Source: Phaseolus vulgaris
Taxonomy: Eukaryota; Streptophyta; Magnoliopsida; Fabales; Fabaceae
Reading direction: 5' to 3'
NCBI RefSeq assembly: GCF_000499845.2
Contig: NC_023751.2
Location: 26,856,455 to 26,920,454 of the forward strand
Length of the DNA: 64,000 bases
The notes under the pieces are model-generated. The model was not told the origin of the DNA, searched no databases, and saw nothing but the letters and a program-made list of their open reading frames with translations. Shown piece after piece: positions 11,191-23,723 of the stretch (the stretch's first letter is position 1; the number at the start of each line of letters is the position of its first letter). A program made the position numbers and the translations under genes.

Positions 11191-14100
11191 CATTTTGAAG
11201 ATTGATATTCTCTATGATTTTATCTTTAAAAGATATTTTACTGGATTGAAAAAGAAAAAATATAAATTCTGATTACTTTTAAAAAGATGTGACACTATAT
11301 TAACGATACAAGAATTTTTATTTTTTAGTTGATGTAATGTAAGGAGGTGAGTAAGAAAAACACTTGGTAGAGATGGAAAGAAAAGTTAGGGTTTGTTGAT
11401 GAGAATGGAATGGCTGGGATTTGTTTGGTTGGGTTGGTGCGTAGGGTAAAAGGGTAGGGGACGATGATTTCTTGTACAATAAAGGGAGATTTTGAGAGGA
11501 AATAAAAAAGGAGAAGAAGAAAAGGAGTTGACGGTAGTTTGGTTGGGAAAAAGACGAGTGTGGTAGGGAATTTTTGTCAGCTAGTACAAATATGTGTACA
11601 ACATCAACGTGATTCTCAATAGTGCCATGTGAAGTCACTTATTACTCATCAACCTCACAAGTTACGAGGCTCAACTATTATTATTATAACTTATGTCATC
11701 CATTAAAATAAACCATCTACTAACATTTGTTTCGCAGATATTTCTCAAGTGTTGTCAAAATTTCATAACTATATCCACCATCAAATAATTAAGCTGATAT
11801 TGGAAGTTCTGTCAAAATCATATGAAAAATTAGATTAGATCAATTTTGTTAAACGCAAATATAACCACATACGCGCTTTCTTTTATGCCCAAATAGTGAC
11901 GTTATGCGTTTGAAATAGCTTATGCTAAAAGAATTGATTGTGATATCAGTTTGGTTCCGTTCCATTGATTTGAATTGATTGTATTCATTTCATGAAACTC
12001 TTTTATTAAGAAAGGTTAGAAATTTTATTTTATAATTAATTTAAAAAAAATAATTTAATTTAATCTTACTTTTTAGTTTAAATTATTTAAAATCTATTTT
12101 GATAAAAATTTATTAAATTTATTAAATCATAAATCTTATACACAAATTAATAATCTTGATCAGAAGAAACATATTAAAAATTCTTTATCAACTAAAAGTA
12201 AAAATATTTGATAGTATACAATTAATTTTAATAAATAATGGATAAAATTTGGATAATGAAAAGGTTAAGGTTATATGACTTTACTATAAGTATTTTGATT
12301 TCTTCCATTTCAAATTATATTTCCCAAAAGCTTAATATTCCTATTTCTAAAGTTGTTCCCAATTTTTTTTTTCATCAAACGATAAATCTCTGGTTACCTT
12401 TTATATTTGTTATCTTTATAACCCATTTAAAAGAATGAAATGTCATGTAGCAAGATTATTCTGAGAAATGCTGAGTGATCTTTCAAAAATCTCTTTTAAA
12501 GGTCGAAAGTACACCCAGTATATTTATTTAAAACCAACATTGATTAAATAAATATATAACGAAATTGCAACGGTTTCTAAAATATAGATAAATCAAAACC
12601 ATTTTTTATTTCCTCATGCCACGTGTCCTGCGTGGTGTGGATATTATTCTGAAAGTTGTCTATGTTATTCATGTTATTATTCACCCTTATATTATAGATA
12701 TACATAGATTTGTAAGTGGTCTAGCCAATAACATATAACATTGTTTAAGATTCCTTTTAACTTAAAAATATGTCAACAGCAGTGTTTATTTAATTGTTTT
12801 TTTTATGTATTCTGTTTAGTTATTTCTATTCAAGGTTATAATATTATATTATATTTTATTATTTAATTTAGTTATTTTTAAAAGTAGTAATTCAAATAAT
12901 TTTTTTCTCAATAGTTTATATTTATTTTTTAATTGATATTTAATAGGAAATAAGATTTTCTTTAATTTTAGAGTTATGACAAATTATTTCTGAATGTTTT
13001 ACTAATTGTCCTTTTCTCATAAGTTATTAGCTATATTAAAATAAGAACAATTAAAGTGGTATTTAATACTTTGGATATTATAGATGATAGAGGTGAAATT
13101 TAATACTCTTATAATACATAAACATATAATTTTAATATATATAAAAAAATTCTCAACAAACACCCAACAATGCTCAAGTTGTTGGTGGACTAGGTTATAT
13201 TTGATAAATTCAACTTGAAGAATATTGAAGATAGAAAACTTAGATGTGTTTAAAGTGTATTATTGATTAGGATTGTGCGCAAGTTTTTTTTTAAGTATTT
13301 TGATCTTTAATAATTATTAAGAAAGTTGTTTTCTATGTGTTGTAGAACTTATTTTTTGGTAACATAATAGCTTTAATTAATTAAAAGATGTTTTAATCCA
13401 GTAAAATGTTCTTATCTAAAGTCTGAAATGGTTGAATTTTTTTTTTAATTGAATATATTATTGTTTTAATCGATTAGAATTATTTAGAGTCCGGAGTAGT
13501 TTTGGAGGTTTGTTTTAATATGTTAAATTAGTTTTTAATAGATTAAACTTTCTTTAGCTTTCAAAACATTTTCAACCATATTGAAATAGCAATTTAATCT
13601 AAGTAAGTGAATCTATGTAACTCTTTTATTTTAAGTTCATTTGATACCAAATTTGAATCTAGATTTCAAAAATCATTTTCAATATTGAGAGAGAGAAAGT
13701 GAGAGTAATTATTGAGCTTAAAAACATTTCTTAGAGCTTTCTTTGAGTGATTTCAAGACCATTCTCTTGCTGAAAAAGAAACACAGTCTTTCACCTGAGT
13801 TCTCTTTTTCAATTGTGCTTGTTGTGGTTCAAGGGAATTCATTCCATTGTATTACATATAATTTCTCATTTTGTAGCTAATTATGGATAGGATTTTTAGT
13901 TCCAGTTTAGTAAGAGGATGTTACTAGGTTAGAAAATCAATCTTGTAGGGTTGAATAGTTGATTTCTTGTGTTAGTTGTTAGTCTTGAAGACTTGAAGAT
14001 GTTCAAGCCTAAAAAAGATGATGTTTTGATGATGAAGAATGAAGATGAAGATGTTATAAAATCGAAGGAAAAATATCTTTGTTATTAGATCTTTTTTGTT

Positions 14101-15805
14101 TCATTTGTATCCTTTGCAAATTTGTTTCCACATCCTTTTTTTTTCTTTTTTAAATGTGTCTAGAGTGTTTTAGCTTTCTATGCAATTATTTTCTAAGTCT
14201 CTCACACAAAGTTATTCTCCACATCAACACACAACAATTTAAAACAAGACAAACGTTTTTAAAAAGGAAAAAATGTTTTAAACAAACTCTTGTATTAATT
14301 GAAATAATCGATTACATTATTTTCATAATTGATTAAACAAACTTTAGTATTAATTGCAGAACTGAGTTAATCAATTAACACACATTTTAATATGTTAAAA
14401 TTGAGTTGTTTTCAATAGAATTACATAAAATAATCGATGAAATGCGACAGAGGTTGTTTTCAATCAATGCTTTTCAAATCTATGAATAAAACACTTGACT
14501 TTATGTTTTACACACGAATTATCATTCATTCAAAACCATCTTTTATGGGCATTCTAGGTTTTCAAATACTCTTTCTTGTGATGTAAAGAAATCAAGGTTG
14601 TGTGGATAATGTTGATCTTGAAAGTGCTTCTAATGTGAAAGTGGTAAAATCTTTCTTTATTTTTCTTTGATATTGTAAATGGATTATTCCAGTGGTGTTG
14701 TTGGACATGGTGATCAAGAGTTGATAAGCTATATGTCCTCTTTAGCCATAAGAGTTTATAATGGCTAATATCTTCTTGATATCAATGGTGTTGTATGTCC
14801 TCTTGAAATTGTCCAGGAATTAATACTTGTGTAACTTTTTTTAAGTTAGTGGAACCAATAATTCAAGGTTGTCATGTTGAGACTAAATGTAGGATCAAAG
14901 GATCTTAACCAATATAAATCTCTTTGTGCTTTTTTTTTTCTTTCTTATCTTGTTTAAATTTTGGTGTACCTAATTCTTAAATCAATCTTGATTCCACTTA
15001 TAAGTGCATTCTATTTTTAAAGTTTGAAAAGATTTTCAAGAAACCAAGTTTTTCAGTTTTAAAAACCAATTCACGCATTCCCCCTCTTGCTTTAAATCAA
15101 GTCATTATCTTTTCTCAACACTAATTCTATTGGTTGTGAGTTTTTAAAAACTTTGTTATAGTGTGAGTTTGGTTTGTGTGGCTGGGCAACCGGATGTAAC
15201 TCTTGGATATAGTTAATCGGTATAAAAACTCTTGTGTATTTCTTCTTTCCTCTCTCTGTATTGTTGTTTGCACATTATATTTGTTCTTTGATTTTTCTTG
15301 GTTCTAAAGTATCTTATAAAAAAAAAAATCTTAAAATTAATTGGACCATTAAAATTTATTCTAAAGTTTTAAAAAAATATGAGATAATTCAATTCACACA
15401 CCCTCTTAAACTCATCCCATTTACTCTAACATACAAGACTACCATCAAAACCTGCATCAACATTTGTTCATGGACCAAATACAATAATAATAAGAAACTA
15501 AACAATCACACCAGACGTGTGAACTATTTAACATTATATCAATCTAAAATTTAATATAAAAAAACATGTTTCAGTGTTCTTCAACATAATATATCTCATA
15601 TAAGACATACTTTATTTTGACTATTTCCACGCATTATAGATTTATATTGAATCCAAACACAAATGAATACAAGATAAAGAGTAATAGACATACACCTAAG
15701 ATTTGTGTTAAGCCTGTTCTACCACATACTAATATTTGACCAAATCCAATACTTTAATCAATGAAAAATATAAGAATCAAGGATTAGTTCATTGTAATTG
15801 ATATT
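11191..15805. other. Intergenic; old retrotransposon-like stretches, no gene
   Basis: No credible coding region. About 13.1-15.5 kb contains words resembling worn legume Ty1-copia LTR sequence (variants of cgattaatt/aatcgattattt, and 'caattcac...ccctcttgc' near 15,067 and again near 15,393), but I cannot set borders. A G-box-like gccacgtgtc lies at about 12,618 with no gene beside it. Frames at 11,318-11,638 (minus), 12,238-12,438 and 14,154-14,336 (plus) look like chance. Confidence 0.4.
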
Positions 15806-15810
15806 CGTAC

Positions 15811-15931
15811 TGTTGGAGATCCCACATCGACTAGAGATGAGAGCCTTTCATAGTATATAAGTGGGTGCAAACCTCAACCCTATGAGCCGGTTTTATGGGG
15901 TTGAGTTAGGCTTAAAGTCCACTTCGTAATA
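15811..15931 (+). repeat. Supernumerary TRIM LTR (LTR1)
   Basis: This LTR lies directly 5' of a complete TRIM inside the same target-site duplication. Its four differences from LTR2 (three at 15,840-15,855, one near its 3' end) show it is not a very recent copy of LTR2. It has no primer-binding site after it. Confidence 0.85.
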
Positions 15932-16310
15932 TGTTGGAGATCCCACATCGACTAGAGATTATAGCCTTTCATTGTATATAAGTGGGTGCAAACCTCAACC
16001 CTATGAGCCGGTTTTATGGGGTTGAGTTAGGCTTAAAGTCCACTTCTTAATATGGTATCAGAGCCATTTCGAGCCTATCCAAGCGAGTATTTGTTGGGCT
16101 TATCAGGCCACCCGCTATCGGACCGCTATCAGACCACCCATAATATATAGTCCCACGCACGAGTTGGCAGTCTCGGCGTGAGGGGGGTGTGTTGGAGATC
16201 CCACATCGACTAGAGATTATAGCCTTTCATTGTATATAAGTGGGTGCAAACCTCAACCCTATGAGCCGGTTTTTTGGGGTTGAGTTAGGCTTAAAGTCCA
16301 CTTCTTAATA
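15811..16310 (+). mobile_element. TRIM retrotransposon with three LTRs (LTR-LTR-interior-LTR)
   Basis: Exactly 500 bp flanked by the 5-bp duplication cgtac (15,806-15,810 and 16,311-16,315). Order: LTR1 15,811-15,931, LTR2 15,932-16,052, primer-binding site TGGTATCAGAGCC 16,053-16,065, non-coding interior to 16,189 with polypurine tract aggggggtg at 16,181-16,189, LTR3 16,190-16,310. All LTRs are 121 bp, begin TGTTGGAGATCCCACATCG, contain a TATA box (gtatataag) and end with aata. LTR2 and LTR3 differ at one base; LTR1 differs from LTR2 at four. LTR1 abuts LTR2 with no interior between. The interior is 137 bp and encodes nothing, so movement depended on another element's proteins. Confidence 0.9.
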
Positions 16311-16315
16311 CGTAC

Positions 16316-18890
16316 ACCTACAATTGGGTCTCTGACATGCAAAGAACTCTCACTCCGCTTCTCACCACCTGATGTCTTAATCTATATGATTTAGATAATT
16401 AGTGAAACAAAGAAAGTTTTGTTATACCAAAAGTTTTGTTACTTAATTAATACTCACAAATTTAATCAATGTCAAAACATCAATTATAGGTACATGACTC
16501 TCGGCTTTTCATTAGCCAAGTGAATTTGCACTTGATGAATGAACTTTATCTTGTAATAAAATTTGAATCTTGAGTTGAGATTCACTCATAGAGTCTCAAT
16601 TTGCTAAACAAATTATGCAAAACTATCCAAACTTATATCAACCATTCTAAGCATTCAAATAAGTCCAGAAATTGCAGTTAAAACATATAAGACATATATT
16701 TTATGCAATAACTAATATTATTGAAATTGGTTATAACAACCTAAATTCAAGTTAAGAACCAATAAATTATCATGAAGTAAAATTCAATCCAAACATACAT
16801 TCATTAAATGACTAATCCAAATATGGGTTCCTTCTTTGTAAAATTTACTTCTAAATATTGAATACAACTAGACTTATGAAAAAATTTAGTGTCTTAAGAA
16901 TATAAAAATATTTTACATGGGTTTTTATCTTGGAGAAGTTCTTCAAGTGGTGATGCTTTAATGCATTTATCCTTGAGTATACATCTAAGATGGTGTGTTT
17001 TTTTCATATTTTTTCTTAATTCATTCTTGTTTATTCAATTGCAACTTCTTTTGTGTGTTGGTTGCAATATTCTATGATCTTTCCTGAAATTTGTTGTTAA
17101 GACCCTATACAATCTAACCATATAAGTCCCACTGGACGGTCTAGTACTAGTAGACCATCTAGGTTTTGATGATGGCAAACATTCAACGTCTTATATACTT
17201 GAATGTGAATATGTTATTTTGAACATTCTAACATGTGTTTATGACAACTGAATGATACATTAAACCATCCCCTGTGTATATCAAGTCTCGTGACAAACGA
17301 TCTAATAAACTTTGAGTTCTTAATTTAAAATTAAGTTGTAGATAAATTGTAACAATCAAGTGATTTTTTAGATAAAAATTAAGTGTTTGAACTTTATTCT
17401 CAACATCTATATTATTCATGTTTGAAAAATGTATATAAGTATATCTTGTTCAATTTGTTTCTATAAACTAAACAAAGGTAGAAGGTTTTGAAGATTCAAA
17501 TAATTTCCTTAGAATATAAGCTAATAAAAATGAAGATTTTTATTGAAGATTATCAAATATAAAGTGTTAACTAAATGAAAGTTGCAAATGGTTATCTTCT
17601 AAGCCTAAATCCTATATAAATGAAAGTATATGTTCTTTTGGATAAATACTTTTTCTAACTAAGCTTCTCAAAAAAAAAAAAAAAACAGGAAGAAAGAAAA
17701 GTGAAATAAACTTTTAGATAAAATTAGATTATATATATACAAGTTAAAAAGGTAAAAAATTAGGAAGATATGCTAGATAACTTTTATAAATTTATGAAGA
17801 AGCAAATATTAATTTAAGAAAGAAACTTATTTAAGAAAGTACATTTATTTTATTCATGTATTTTATATTGAAGAAAATGCAACAAAATATTAAATATTTA
17901 CAATATTTCAATCTTAATTTTCTAAATCTAAATAACAAATAAATAAATTTCCAAAATCTTATATTGTAATAGTGATGTAAGAGTCATTGTTCTTACTAGG
18001 CCAATAGAATGAAAGGAAGATAAGATTTCTTACCGTTATTATTCCACTATTTGATAAAGAGTTATTATCTATAAATTTTAAAAATGTAAAGTTATATAAA
18101 GATACTACATTTATGAGAGAATTGTGGAAAAGGATTACATTCTTAATTTGTAACTAGAAATTTAAAACTGTTATAAAACTAAAAAAAAGTACATTCATGG
18201 TATAAAAGAGATGAATTTAGTTAGATTTTGATATTTCTAATCCTTTTATCACGTTAGAATGAGTTCTTGATTTCTCAATTAACTTCATTGTTAGATAAAG
18301 GAAGGAACAATTTATAATTTATCAAATAAAAAGGAATGAGATTTGGAGACACAGAGAACTGATTTAAGGGTGACTGATACTTCCTTTTCCTCTATAGTAT
18401 GTTAACTTTTTCAAATCTTATTTTCGTTACACTTTATTTATTTTATTTTAGTGATTATTTCATTATATCTTTTTGATAATGTTGATATGAAACTTGTTTT
18501 TCATTTTCTATTTATTTTCAATTTTTTTGTCACTGTTATTTTTGCTTATTTAAATACTTGATAAAAGTATTTATACCATGTTAATAATGAAATTAACTTA
18601 ACTGCGACAATTTCTTAATCTTCTTTAAAGTTCCTAAATATTTGCATTATGTACGTTATAATTTTAAAATATATAATTTAGACATAACTTGTATTCGTTA
18701 ACCCTACATTTTAAGACACTTTTGGGACAGTTAGATAATCTATCAAATCAAAATTAATTTTTAATATGTTTTCCATGGCAAATATTTTTTAATTTTCAAT
18801 TATTATTTGAAGGGATTATTAAATATATTGAAAGTGATTATAAATCTAAACAACAAGTTTGAGATGATCTTCTTTTTGAATGACTATAGT
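16316..18890. other. AT-rich intergenic DNA
   Basis: No coding region recognised. A short near-palindrome (ggtcta...tagacc, 17,138-17,156) and a poly-A run at 17,670-17,684 are the only local structures noted. The minus frame at 17,228-17,419 has no family features. Confidence 0.4.
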
Positions 18891-19085
18891 CGTTGGAGAT
18901 CTCACATTAACTACGAGAATATTTCATTGTATATAAGTGGGTGCAAACTTCACCTCACCTTATGAGTCGATTTTATGGGATTGAGTTACATTTAAAGTCC
19001 ACTTTGTAAAATGGTATCAGAGTCATTTAAAAACCTATCTTAGCGAGTGTTTGTTGGGTCTATCGTGTCACTCATTATCGAATTT
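18891..19085 (+). mobile_element. TRIM retrotransposon, 5' half only
   Basis: A diverged LTR of the same TRIM (18,891-19,011, beginning cgttggagat instead of tgttggagat) is followed by the primer-binding site TGGTATCAGAGTC (19,012-19,024) and the first part of the interior (gagtgtttgttgggtctatc). Similarity fades near 19,085, so the rest of the interior, the polypurine tract and the 3' LTR are missing. No target-site duplication can be tested. Confidence 0.75.
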
Positions 19086-20153
19086 TGAGTTTAAAGAATC
19101 GTAAAGAACTATTTTTTAAATTTTTTTAAAAAAAAATCTTTTTATATATAAAACATTGTCAAATTAAATGCACATTGATATCATTTTCCATATTCACTTT
19201 ATTTTTTTAAAAAAATATTGAGCACCTTTGAGTCGTGATCTGAGTTGCTATTGTTGTCCTCTGCATGTGGATTGGGCAATGAATTAGGGGACAAAACCCC
19301 ACAAGTTTCCAGCTATATATATACTGGCAAAGAAAGAGCACTATGTTATTGTTGGATTGAGATATGAACACTCAACATCAAAGTTCTCCAAACATGTTCA
19401 TTCTTAATGTCTGAGTTTATCAGATAACTTCTCAATTTCTGTAGCAAGAAACTAAGAACAGTAAAAAACAACAACTGTTTCATGTTAGATTAATTTTTAT
19501 TTATAGGTTTTTGAACTCTTAATAATAAGATCTAGATAATTAATAAGATATAATTATCTACTACTTGAATATAAGTTCCAAATCCTTGAGATATGAGAAA
19601 GTACAACATCAAATAAAAAATTCGTTTTTAAATAAAATCATATTTTCAATTGTTTTAGATATTTGCAACAAATGTTAAACAATATAAAAGTTTCCAGAAA
19701 TGGTGATTTGGTAATTTGATAGTTTAATAGTTTTTGCAACCATAATTTATTTTAAAAATTACATTAGTAAGTGACTTCAAAAAAATCTAAAAAATTAACA
19801 ACATAACATATATTTATAGTCTTTTGATTTTTTGTATTTCTAAAAATAAATGCTTTCATAAAAGTTCATATATCCACATTTAATTATACTTTTAAAATAG
19901 ATAGCCAGAGTTGTAAAGAATTTCTCAATATATAATCCTTTAAGAAATAGTTAATCAATAGGAAATTTTGGCCTTTTGAAGTAAAAACAAAAAACCTAGA
20001 AAAACTTCAACATAATCCAGTATTGGTACAAGTAATTAAAGCTTATGCTTAATTGAGGGGTGAAGCCAAAACCTCTAAGTGGAAAAAAGTAGGATGAAGA
20101 TTTAATTATTGATAAAGTAAAGCTGTAAATTTTAAAATAAACTATAAACAGAC
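19086..20153. other. Intergenic, nothing recognised
   Basis: AT-rich with no frame or repeat I can name. Confidence 0.35.
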
Positions 20154-20496
20154 TACTATAAAAAATATGTCTAAACTATGGTTTTAAATTGTTAGATGAC
20201 GATTTTAAAACCGTAGAATCTAAATATATAAGTTATTGTTTATATTTTCTTTTATATAAACGATGATTATTGTTTAAACTATTTCTTATTTATATTTCAT
20301 AAATGTTGGTTACTTAATCAACCGTCGTTAAACGTATGCTACTTAAAAGAACACACAAAAAAAGTATAGGGGATGATTGTTGTCTAAACCGTCTCCTATT
20401 TATTGTTGTGTATAAAAAAGACACATAGACGGTGATTTTGAACCTATAGATCATCATCATGATTTAACTCTTTTGATCATCATCTATTCTATAGTA
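20154..20496. mobile_element. Possible non-autonomous CACTA-type element, 343 bp
   Basis: The ends are TACTATAAAAAATATG and, inverted, TACTATAGAATAGATG, close to CACTA termini with the first base changed. The interior repeats accgtc/gacggt words in both orientations (aaccgtcgttaaacg, aaccgtctcctatt, gacggtgattttgaacc), as in CACTA subterminal regions. No matching 3-bp target duplication was found, so the call is tentative. Confidence 0.4.
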
Positions 20497-20733
20497 TTAT
20501 AGAATCTAATGAAATATGTGATTCAATTGTTCCTCACATAGTCCATTGATTCCAAATCCAGTGGTTGAACATCCATAAAATATTGCATCACATAATAAGT
20601 TCAAATTAGTCCATAAACTAACAAAGTTTTATATAAATAATTAGTTAAACATGATTATGTATGTAATTACATACGGAACGGATTATAATCCATATGTAAA
20701 TTTTAGCACCATAAAATAAAATTAGCAGTGAAT

Positions 20734-20828
20734 GAGATTCAAAGCCAGGTTCCTTCAGCAATCAAGTAAAATTTAACCACTACACCAAGCAAATTCTTTA
20801 GTTTTATTATGATTTTTATTATACTTAT
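20734..20828 (-). repeat. tRNA-like sequence (A/B-box-like), left copy
   Basis: The minus strand has an A-box-like GGTGTAGTGGTTAA and, about 30 nt on, a B-box-like GGCTTTGAATCTC. Upstream on that strand is a short segment (ATTATAATAAAAATCATAAT) that also precedes the right copy at 22,470. It is too diverged to fold as a working tRNA. It points away from the trinucleotide array that begins at 20,809. Confidence 0.45.
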
Positions 20829-21141
20829 TATTATTAATAATATTAACAATATTAGTAATATTAGTAATACTAACAATATTAGTAATATTAGTAATACTAA
20901 CAATATTAGTAATATTAGTAATACTAACAATATTAGTAATACTAACAATACTAACAATACTAACAATACTAACAATATTAATAATACTAACAATACTAAC
21001 AATATTAACAATACTAACAATATTAATAATACTAACAATACTAACAATATTAATAATACTAACAATACTAACAATATTAATAATACTAACAATAATAATA
21101 ATACTAACAATATTAATGATACTAACAATATTAACATATGA
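20809..21141 (+). repeat. Trinucleotide-based array (AAY/ATT variants), about 330 bp
   Basis: A long run of words such as aatactaac, aatattagt and aatattaat with 3-bp periodicity and 9- to 18-bp higher order. Both strands are open through it only because the repeat avoids stops; the products (Asn/Thr or Leu/Val/Ile runs) are not proteins. Confidence 0.85.
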
Positions 21142-22084
21142 ATCACATTTAATTTATCTATAATCTACTTGAATCTAAACATAATTTATTATATTATCTA
21201 TTAGTATGAATCAAATTTAATATATGTCATACTCATAGTCATCATATTACCTATTACATTAAAATCAACTATCATATTAATTATTATTTTACGATCATAT
21301 TGACTTAATTAAGTTCATTATAGGTAGTTGGTTTTACTTGTGTGTTATAGTAAAGAATATTGTCAACAAACAATATTATCTTTTAACATAAAATGATGAC
21401 TTTTACATTAACTATTAATTAAATCTCTAATACAGATTACTAGTTAGCATATCATTATAGTTTAAACTATATTAATTATTCCATAAATCTATGTAAAAAG
21501 TTGTTACTAAATAACCCTTTCTACTAATATATAAATCATAATGACAAAGTGATTAAATAATTTATAATTTAAAATATTTTAAAAATTATACATTATATCA
21601 ATTTTAATCTATGTAAGTAAATATTTGAAAATAAGATTTTTTTTATCGACAAAGAATAAAAAAAATTAAACAAAACATTTTAAGGATATTTCAATCCTTA
21701 TACAAGAATCTCAAATCAGAAAAGAAGTGTAAGATACAAGCACCTATATAGCCATCTAACAAAAACTTCACAACTACCTATAATAACCTATATTTGAAAA
21801 TAAGATATCAAATAATTTTATATTAATATATATATATATATATAATATGAAAGTAAATTTAAATTTAACCATGAGTTTTAAAAAATTAATGATTAAATAA
21901 AGAAATATATTAATCAATATATATGTATTTATAGTATTAAAGTTATATTAATATTATATAATTTCTTCCTTTTTCTCTCTATCTATCTATATCCGGATAA
22001 AAGTAATATTACTCAAGTCAAATAAAACTACTATACACACACAATAAATATCTAAATGTATATTTATATCAAAATTAATATTGA
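21142..22084. other. AT-rich spacer between two trinucleotide arrays
   Basis: No gene seen. It holds an (AT)n run at about 21,826-21,842 and a segment at 21,637-21,790 whose wording (tatcgacaaagaataaa...atccttatacaa) looks like a separate dispersed repeat. Confidence 0.35.
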
Positions 22085-22430
22085 TAATATGAATATAATA
22101 TTAATAATATGAATATTAATACTAATAATATTAATAATAATATTAATAATAATATGAATATTAATACTAATAATAATAATAATATTAATAATAATATTAA
22201 TAATATTAATAATAATGTTAATAATAATATTAATAATAATGTTAATAATAATGTTAATAATAATATTAATAATAATGTTAATAATAATATTAATAAATAT
22301 TAGTAATATGAATATAATGTTAATAATAATATTAATTATAACATTAATAAATATTAATAATATGAATAATATTAATAATATTAATAATATTAATAATATA
22401 AATATAATTTATTTTATTATTATTATTAAT
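22085..22430 (+). repeat. Trinucleotide array (AAT variants), about 345 bp
   Basis: Repeated aataatatt, aataatgtt and aatatgaat units. It mirrors the array at 20,809-21,141 in composition and in lying next to a tRNA-like sequence. Confidence 0.85.
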
Positions 22431-22469
22431 AATAATTATATTAATATGTATAAATTATATTAATATGTA

Positions 22470-22600
22470 TAAGTATAATAAAAATGATAATATGACCAAA
22501 GAACTTGTCTGGTCTAGTGGTCAATGCTTCCCTGGGTTCGAATCCTGGCTCCTGCAGTTTGCTTGTAACATTATTTGGGGCTTGGGTTCGAGTCCTAGCC
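22470..22600 (+). repeat. tRNA-like sequence with two B-box-like motifs, right copy
   Basis: After agtataataaaaatgataat comes an A-box-like TGGTCTAGTGGT (22,510-22,521), then GGTTCGAATCC (22,535-22,545), a good B box, then a second GGTTCGAGTCC (22,585-22,595). A-to-B spacing is shorter than in a real tRNA and no acceptor stem is visible. Likely SINE-like or other tRNA-derived repeat DNA. It is the inverted, better preserved counterpart of the copy at 20,734-20,828. Confidence 0.5.
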
Positions 22601-22689
22601 AATGCAAAATGAGGTAATTAATATGTTATATCCAGTGTATATATATATATAGGTAAATTGATAATGTAATTACTAGTCCATTATTTGTT

Positions 22690-23675
22690 TGAAGTATGCA
22701 AGTGACTTTTTGTCACAAATGACTTCTTTTTCGACTTTTCGAAGGTGTAGTGTATGTTATTTACATTTTCATAAATCGCAATACCAATCAATGGATTGGA
22801 CCGTCATTTTCTTGATTTTCATTAAAGGCTTTTTTTCAACCTTTAGTAAGGATACTGACTTCTAAGAAATCTCCGATGTCGAATATATATTTTCTTCCTT
22901 CCATGTTTCAATTGTTGAGAAGTGATGTCTTTATCGCATATTGGACATGTTTTATGAGCCTTAACATTATACTTTGATAAGTTTTCATATGCTGAAAAGT
23001 CATTGATGGTGCAAAATAACATGACATGAATCTTTAAATTTTCATTAGCAAACCTGTTAAACCCTTCTACACCCCAATCCCACAACAACTTTAAATCTTC
23101 AATTAAGGGACTTAGATAAAAATCTATCATTTTCTGGTTGTCTTGGACCGCATATCATCATAGACAACATCATGTATTTTTGCGTCATGTACAATCCAAG
23201 AGGTAAGTCGTAAATAACTAGTAAAACAGACTATGAAGTGTGGTTTGTACTTAAATTACCGAATGAATTCATTCTAGTTAAATCAAGACGTATATTTCTT
23301 AACACTTTACCGAACTCAGGAAACATATCATCAAATTTCCTCCTTAGAATAGAATCATCTGGATGATGCATGTCATTGTTAGAATTATAAGGGCTAAACA
23401 AGAGGGGAGGATGAATTGTTTATGAAGAGTTTTCACAAATAATGACTAAGAATGAATTTCTTTAATGAATTATAGAAAGAAGAATCAGAGAAGCCAAAAG
23501 AAATAAGCTAATAAAACTTTTATCAGTAAAACAATCAATTAAAATTACGATATAACCAGTTGTTTATATTACAGAGACAAAAGCAAGTATAAGCAGTTAG
23601 TAAAGCATGAATATCAACCGGTTGAAAAATGAAATAATCGGTTGATTATGACAGCAAAGCAAATATCAAACATAT

Positions 23676-23723
<48 letters not shown>

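Noticed and set aside
12610..12640. G-box/ABRE (gccacgtgtc) as a promoter element
   Set aside because: No gene starts within several kb on either strand, so a regulatory role is unsupported.
17131..17160. Short palindrome ggtcta...tagacc as a possible terminator or attachment site
   Set aside because: A single 6-bp stem in plant intergenic DNA with no neighbouring element. Expected by chance or from an old repeat.
20739..21146. Long open frames on both strands (Leu/Val/Ile-rich and Asn/Thr-rich)
   Set aside because: They are translations of a trinucleotide array that happens to lack stops. The composition is purely repeat-driven.
22510..22595. Possible tRNA gene
   Set aside because: A- and B-box-like words are present, but spacing is too short, no acceptor or anticodon stem forms, and the B box is duplicated. 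Better explained as tRNA-derived repeat DNA.
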